Shown here piece after piece: positions 58,101 through 64,000 of a DNA stretch of 64,000 bases. The notes under the pieces were generated by a model. The model made no database searches. It saw nothing but the letters and a program-made list of their open reading frames with translations, and had not been told where the DNA came from. Made by a program: the position numbers and the translations under genes. The stretch lies in assembly GCA_039111635.1 (NCBI GenBank), contig JBCAQO010000006.1, positions 2,542,001 to 2,606,000 on the forward strand, in the 5' to 3' direction. The stretch is from Heterobasidion occidentale (taxonomy: Eukaryota; Basidiomycota; Agaricomycetes; Russulales; Bondarzewiaceae). The first letter of the stretch is position 1. Each line of letters starts with the position of its first letter.

Positions 58101-60830
58101 TCGTGATGAGGTTGGATGTCATGTTGATCCGCGTGAGCGACGCGCAGTTCCAGAGGCTGGCGGGAATCTCCGTCAGGTTGTTATTGTGCACATCCAGAAT
58201 CTCGAGCTTCTGCAAGCGGCCGATGGATGTCGGAAGTGCGTCGAGCGCGTTGTCGGAGCACGAGAGAAAGATGAGGCGCGTGAGCTCGCCAAGCGAGTCG
58301 GGGATGAAGCGGAAGTTGTTGCAGTCGAGGATGAGCGTCTCAAGCGAAGATAGGCTCGCGAGCGCGAGGTCCGCGAGCGAGGAGAGCTTCGCATGCGAGA
58401 TGTTGAGGTACGTTAGATTGTGCGGGACCTGGCCGATGGGGCCCGGAACGAGCGAGATCTGCGTGATGTCGTTGTGCGAGACGTCGATCTTCGCAACGCA
58501 TGGTCCCGAAGAGAGGTCGAGCGCGTGCACGGCGTTGTGATTCACGTATAAGTTCTCGAGCTTGGGCAGCATCTGCACGATCGTGAGGTCGATGATGTTA
58601 TTCCGCCGGCAATCGAGCTCGCGCAGGCCAACGAGCTCTCGACACCCCCTCGGAAAACTTGACACCTGGTTCCCGACGATGATCAGGCGCTCGAGCTGAG
58701 TAAGCTGTGCGATCTCCTCCGGAAGCTCAAATATCATGTTGAACGAGATGTCCAGCTCCTTGAGCCCGGTCATCCTGCAGACAATGTCTGGAAACACGTG
58801 GAACTTGTTATTCGAGATGTTGAGTGTACGGAGGTTTCGCAGGCGAGGGAAGTACCACGGGAGCTTTTCCATACGATTGTTCTGCACCATCAGATTTGTG
58901 AGGTCCGGGATGCGGTCTAACCCAACGTCATCGAGGTCGCCGATCCGGTTGCATGAGAGGTCAAGGCCGTATAGAGACGTGCAATTCCGCACACTCTGGG
59001 GAACCTTTTTGATGGACATGTTGGAGAGGCGGAGCTCGCGCAGCGAGACGCACGATTGCACAAAGTCGAGGGGGATCTCGAGCATGGGATTTCGAGACAG
59101 GTTAAGGGACAGGATGTCTTCGGCGTGCCCATAGAGAACGATGGGGATCGTCCGCAAGCTCTTGTTCGTCAGGTCCACGTACCGATAATCAGTGAAGATA
59201 AGGTCTTCTTCCTATCGCAGCGCAAAGAAACCCAGATGAGCCGAATGAGAAGAGGTTGTAGCTGACAACTCACTGCAGGACCTAAGACATTGCTCTTGTA
59301 CACGAACTTCAGAAGAAAACTGAGATCCTCGCCGAGGAGCAGCTCTAGCCTGTCAGTATCGTCGTAACCTGCCTGTTCCAAGCGCCGTCGGGCGATATCT
59401 GCGGGTCGTTCGTTATGTGCCAGCAAACGTTCTAAAGAGCAAAGGGTAAAGATCCAGATACAGCGAATAAAAGACCGGGCGAGGGCGCCTCACCTCGACC
59501 CCGTTCCTTAATATACAGCCGGTGTACCTCGCGCTCTTCCCCAAAAAGCAGCGTCACGTTCAAATGTGGCATCAGTTCAGAGACTGACACAGCAGGGCCG
59601 ATAGACACGACGTGGAAATTGTTGTTCGCCCGGTAGACGCGGAGCTTGTAGTTCTTGCTATCGGTCTGCTGCTCCTTGAGAGGCCTCGTCGTCGTTGTCC
59701 GCCGACGGCTCTTACGCTTCGCTTCGCGGCCACCCGACGTGGAAATTTCGCTTGCGGGCTTTGCTACCGCCGTGCTCTCTTCGGAACTCGAGTAGTCCGG
59801 CTCGCGCAGAGGGCCGCCCTCCTTATCAACGGCCCAGCTCTCAGGGGGATCCCACATACTCTGTTCATCATTGTTTGCGTTGTTCGGGGAGACAAGCTGA
59901 TGGGGCACTACGGCGGGGGCAGCAGGAGCAGCGACGGGAGGCACCGTCCTCGGCGAAATCTTGCGCTGGTCGTTCTGGTATGTCTTCCAGGCGGGTGAAT
60001 TCGAAGAGAGAAAGGGGTCTCTGAACAGAGGCACCGGGGGAGAGTTGGCCTGTGGTTGTATGCTGTGACTTGATCCGCGCGAGACGAGGGAAGCAGTGAT
60101 GCTGCCCTCCGAGCCGGTCGCGGGCGAGCTCGCGCTAGGCCTGACGAGGGCGGAGGGGTGGATGATGCCGTCCATCTGATCGAGGTTGGTGTCGAGCATG
60201 ATCTCGGGCTCTATCGGGGGTGCAGAGCGGGTAGCGGGCGGGGGCTTTGTCTTTTTCTTCTCGCGGGACTTGTCTTTCTTAAGCGTATTGCGCGACGGGG
60301 ACGGGTCGAGGGAGAGGAAAGACGAGTCCTGGTCGATGGAGGAGGGGAGTGGGGGCATGGACTTTGTGATCGGCTCCTCTCTATATTCGACATCCAGGCG
60401 GGGCTTGCTCAGAGACCGCTTCACCTTTGCGAAGAGGCCAGACTTCGGCTTGCGCAGGTTCTGGCGGGGCTCGGGGGAGTAATAGCTACCACCAGCGCTG
60501 CTCGCATCCTCGTCGAAGGATTCATTTGTGCGCCGGCTGGAGGAGGGGCGCTGGGTGGAGAAGGACGCAAAAGACGGCTTGTGGGGTAAGGCGAAAGCGA
60601 GAGGACCCTTGGGCGGCGGCGTAGGCTATTTTTTGGATTTTTGCGCGGTGGATGAGCTGGGGAGGGAGTCAAAGGGTCAATTTACGCACTGGTTCGTCCT
60701 CCGAGCCCATCCACTTGGAGGCCTCAGCGCTGTCTTGGAGCGGGCGCGATGGGAGAAGGCCGGAGGTCAGGCCAGCGGGGGTTAAATAACGTGAGTTCTG
60801 TGGATACCCGTTCGTGACCTGCGCGGCCAT
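55179..60830 (-). CDS. CYR1: Adenylyl cyclase (Ras-associated, LRR, PP2C-like, class III catalytic)
   Basis: Membrane-associated enzyme making cAMP for the PKA pathway. Exon 1 starts at 60830 (MAAQVTNGYPQNSRYLTPAG) and ends at ...SEDEP before a GTGCGT intron. The next exon carries PTPPPKGPLAFALPHKP and a long disordered Ser/Pro region. A Ras-association domain (NYKLRVYRANNNFHVVSIGP, FGEEREVHRLYIKERGR) lies about 59510-59670. Then LRLEQAGYDDTDRLELLLGE, and about 20 leucine-rich repeats (57540-59178, for example LTNLMVQNNRMEKLPWYF). A PP2C-like domain (about 56380-57050) precedes the class III catalytic domain (about 55800-56330): ALVFTDIRNSTHLWE, YEVKTEGDAFMVAF, VRMGVHCG, DYFGPMVNRASRV. Both metal-binding Asp positions are present. 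It stops at 55179. The PP2C-like region has lost typical metal-binding motifs. No frameshift. Confidence 0.95.
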
Positions 60831-61119
60831 GCCTGACAAGAGAGAGACAGGGGGGTTCGGAGTCTTCGTCGACTTCGTCGTCGTCGTCGTCGTCGACCAA
60901 GGCAGAACAAGGGCGGGGTGGCGGGAGAGTAGGCTAGTGCGAGTCTGAGCGAATCCGAAGCCCGAGGCGGGTCGTTCCCACGCCTCCGGTCGGCAAGCGG
61001 CCGGTGTGGGCCCGGGAGGCCGGGGAGCAGTGCAACGGGATTTGCTCTGGAACCGCGCTATGCACTCTGTCTCACCGCTTCAGCCCTCCTAGGCCTGGGC
61101 GTCCCTCTCTCCATACACC
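60831..61119. promoter_or_regulatory. Divergent promoter, adenylyl cyclase / NIPA-type transporter
   Basis: Only 289 bp separate the two start codons, so promoters must overlap. GC-rich, with a TCG microsatellite at 60875-60895 and a pyrimidine-rich end next to 61120. Confidence 0.6.
60875..60895 (+). repeat. (TCG)7 microsatellite
   Basis: Seven perfect TCG units in the 289-bp divergent promoter, 45 bp from the cyclase start codon, so probably in its 5' leader. Confidence 0.85.
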
Positions 61120-64000
61120 ATGTCCTCTGCCTCCTCGTCGTCCTCGACGTCCTCGGCAACCGCCTCCGCTTCCTCCTCCGCCGTCTCAAGCACCCTCCAG
61201 GCATCCAGCAACCTCAAAGCACGTTACCTCTCTGCTTCTCCGCAGTTCGCGTTTCTAACATCTTGACAATGTATTTCCTGGTGGCATTCTCTCCTCTTGT
61301 CGCGTCCCCCTCCCACAGATCGTCGGTATCGTCCTCGCCGTCGTCAGCGGCGTTCTCATAGGATGCAGTTTTGTCTTCAAGAAGAAAGGTCTTTTACGCT
61401 CGCAGGCCGGGCAGACCGCAGGCGAGGGTGTAGCTTATCTCAAATCCGTGCGCCTCTCTTCCGCTTTATGCCTTAGTCGTGGCTCATTGTCCCCATGCCA
61501 CTCCGCCCTGCAGGTATTATGGTGGACGGGCATGATCAGTGCGTGTCGCCGTCGTTGACCTCCTCTCCACCGTCTAGGCGCTCAATGCTGCGTATTAGTG
61601 ATGATTATGGGTGAACTATGTAATTTTGCAGGTTCGTCTGTTCCCCCTCCTTCTCTAGAGCACTGCTCATGCCACCCCAGCATACGCTTTCGTTGAAGCT
61701 CTCCTCGTCGTACGCATCACCTCGCCCCGTCTCGCGTTCGCTCCCTCATCTATTCTCAGACCCCCCTCGGCGCGCTGTCAGTAGTGATATCAGCAATGTT
61801 GTCCCATTGGATTCTCAAAGAAAGACTCACATTCTTTGGCTGGCTCGGATGCGGGCTCTGTCTTGTACGTTTCTTTCAAAGCGCGCCACTTTCTATTGTT
61901 CACATCTGACCCACTCGCAGCTCGGTTCAACGATTATAGCGCTCAACGGTAAACAGAATGCATCGCAATGTTTGATTTTTCTCGGCTTGAATTGTTTCCT
62001 CGCGCTCGGTGCAGGTCCCCAGGAGGACTCGGTGGGCCAAATTAGAGAGTTTCAGAAACTCTTCCTCGCTCCTGGCTTCCTCTCCTACGCCTCGGTGTCC
62101 ATAGTAGGCGCCCTCTCCATCATCTTTTACTTCGGCCCAAAGTACGTGTCTTTCTCGTTCTGTTCGGATTCCGGCCGGCGCGTGCACCGGTTTGGTCACC
62201 CCAGATGACGACATGCTCAACCAAGACGCTCCCCACGCTTAGATACGGAAGCAAGAATATGATTTGGTATATCCTTGTCTGCAGCATGATCGGTGGCATC
62301 AGTGTCAGCGTGACGACTGGACTTGGAGCCGCCATCGTGACCACCGCGCGAGGTGATAATCAGGTAATTTCGCGTCTCCCGTCGACTGGGTTGCGCCGCG
62401 GCTCCTAATCAGTCTTACGCCACAGTTCAAATACTGGTTTATCTATTTCCTAATGGTTTTCGTCGCGGTCACGCTAAGTAAGTCGTGTTCGAGCTTCTGA
62501 TCCTCCGTGAGACCATGACACAGGTTCTGGCTCGCAGTAACGGAGGTATTCTACCTGAATAAGGCACTGGCCCTGTTCAACACTGGTGAGCGTTCGTCGT
62601 CATCTATGGCTATAGCGCCGCTGACTCCGCTTCCGTCACAGCTATGGGTAAGTCTCTCCAAGTAGCTTGGGAAGCGCTAACGTTACTCACCTCTTGGCAG
62701 TGACCCCCACATACTATGTCATATGTAAGTCCGACATGTTTCAGAATGCCTGATGCATACTCACTATTCGTTCAGTCACCTTTTGTTCCATGGTTACGAC
62801 CGTGGTACGTCCAAACCGTGTTGACTACACCCACGCACCCCACTAATGAAACTTCTCATCCAGATCCTCTTCCAAGGGCTCAAAGCGGGTGTCAGCCAGA
62901 TCATCACCATTGTCATGGCTTTCTTCGTCATCTGCGTGGGCATCACGATCCTGCAGATGTCCAAGGTCGACCCGACCGAGCTCAAGACACTCGACCGCCG
63001 CTCGACCATCCTCCTCCAGGCCGCGCGCAAGCAGACGGAGTCCGTCGAAGAGAAGTCGCTCGCGGGCATCGAGGACCCCGGCATGGACGCGCTGCGCGGC
63101 TCCTTCGGCACGGTCGGGAGCATCATCCGCGCGCGCTCCGCCCGCCGCATGTCCCAGTTGTCCGCCCGCGCGTCTTCCGTGCACTCATCCCGCTTTGGCG
63201 GGCTCCCGACCTCCCGCTTCGACGCCGACCGCACGCTCCCGCCGACGCCGAGCTCGCGAGTCGAGGCGCTCCCGAGCGGGCTGAAGCGCCACCAGCTCTT
63301 CGACCCGCCCGTGCCGACGCACTCCTTCTCGTTCGACCTCGACCATCGCGACAGCGACGCGTTCTCGCTCACAAGCCAGCCCGGGCGCAAGCAGACGATC
63401 AAGTTCGACGAGCAGGACACCGTGCACCAGTATAACCCGCCGGGCACTGGCGACGACACCGCGACGCACGAGCACCGGCTCGCGCTGCACGCCCCGCTCT
63501 CGCCCGGGCGCTCCGTCTCCATCATGGCGGACAACGGCTCTATCGCGTCCACGCCCTCGACGTCGACGGGCAATTCGACGATCGGGTCCGCGGTGCCACC
63601 GCCGGGCCTGCCGAGCGCGCAGCGACAGAGCGAGGCGGACGTGGAGATGCACGGGCTGCGCACGGCCCCGCCACGGCTGGGACTCGGTAACTTGAGCGGG
63701 GGCCCGCGCTCAGGCGCGGGCTTGCCGCCGTCGGGGCTCGGCCTGTCGTCGTACGTGGACCCGTTTGAGGGCTCGCCGTCGACGACAACGCTCGCCTCGT
63801 TCCCCTCTGCGTCGTCCACGGCGTCCGCAGCGGCGATGTACGACGAAGAGCGCGCGCGGATCGTCGGGCACGGGCAGCGGCGGTTCGGGCGGGCTTCGGG
63901 GTCGGTGAGCAGTCGTGACTATCCGCGCGCGGGCCGCGCGGAGGACGCGGAGGAGCGGGAGATGCTGTGGGGCCGGCGGTCGGAGAGCGAGGAGGAGCTC
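61120..64000 (+). CDS. Magnesium transporter NIPA family (DUF803), 3'-partial
   Basis: Membrane Mg2+ transporter of the NIPA group, usually in endosomal or plasma membrane. ATG 61120 begins a Ser-rich head (MSSASSSSSTSSATAS). After an intron: IVGIVLAVVSGVLIGCSFVF with KKKGLL, then VLWWTGMI, MGELCNFAAYAFVEALLV, TPLGALSVVISAMLSHWILK, ERLTFFGWLGCGLC, LGSTIIALN, and SIVGALSIIFYFGPKYGSKN. The next segments are WYILVCSMIGGISVSVTTGL, FKYWFIYFLMVFVAVTL, TEVFYLNKALALFNTAMVTP, VTTVILFQGLKAGVSQIIT and AFFVICVGITILQMSKVDP. About 9 membrane segments in all, family hallmark order. A long hydrophilic Ser/Arg/Gly tail follows from about 62990 and runs past the window edge. The first splice joint does not keep frame cleanly (exon 1 may end before GTTACC at 61224, or a base may be missing). 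Confidence 0.9.

Noticed and set aside
62716..63435. 239-codon plus-strand ORF overlapping the NIPA gene in another frame
   Set aside because: Compositional shadow (Arg/Pro/Ala-rich) of the true frame carrying VTTVILFQGLKAGVSQIIT.
62794..63819. 341-codon ORF on the minus strand under the NIPA gene tail
   Set aside because: It is antisense to an evident coding region with strong third-position GC bias, which leaves the opposite strand open. No recognisable motif.

Overview
The window is nuclear DNA of a filamentous basidiomycete, most likely an agaricomycete and possibly a polypore. Genes are split by many 50-70 bp GT-AG introns, promoters are pyrimidine-rich, and the gene set is fungal: GPI-type aspartic protease, GH18 chitinase, Zn2Cys6 factor, Ras-associated LRR adenylyl cyclase, and a trypsin-fold family that I recall as mushroom-typical. 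Species is inferred from protein style only. No bacterial, viral, tRNA, rRNA or CRISPR features were seen.

Layout. 0-4.2 kb: TSR1 (ribosome biogenesis, 3' end cut by the window edge) and a YMC1-type mitochondrial carrier, both minus. 4.3-5.7 kb: a weak small gene. 5.7-9.6 kb: NPY1-type NADH pyrophosphatase and a secreted GH18 chitinase, plus. 9.8-14 kb: a membrane ORF, a CoA-binding-domain protein (minus) and a membrane-anchored cysteine-synthase-like enzyme (plus). 14.3-21.2 kb: two chromatin/transcription genes head to head, ADA2 (minus) and CTR9 (plus). 21.6-25.1 kb: a HIT zinc-finger protein and a GPI-type aspartic protease. 25.1-31.06 kb: nearly 6 kb without a credible gene, upstream of a Zn2Cys6 transcription factor (31.06-33.4 kb). 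33.4-36.1 kb: a second gene-poor stretch. 36.1-41.4 kb: a tandem 1.9-kb duplication of a gene for a trypsin-fold protein with an unnamed N-terminal domain. 41.9-54.8 kb: a dense plus-strand run of an ArAE/BRE4-like membrane protein, API5, homocysteine S-methyltransferase, ribosomal protein S0 and a secreted class 3 lipase. 55.2-60.8 kb: adenylyl cyclase (minus), sharing a 289-bp divergent promoter with a NIPA-type Mg2+ transporter that runs off the right edge.

The genes are mostly independent housekeeping units; no biosynthetic cluster is evident. Chitinase, aspartic protease and lipase are secreted or surface hydrolases scattered among them.

Two whole-window observations matter to a reader. 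First, many conserved genes between about 5 and 42 kb carry single-base frameshifts, almost all explained by losing one base from a short homopolymer. The same defect recurs in unrelated genes, so consensus sequencing error is likelier than mass pseudogenisation. Second, several genes need very small exons (6, 13, 14 and 15 nt) to restore conserved protein sequence, one of them next to a GC-AG intron.
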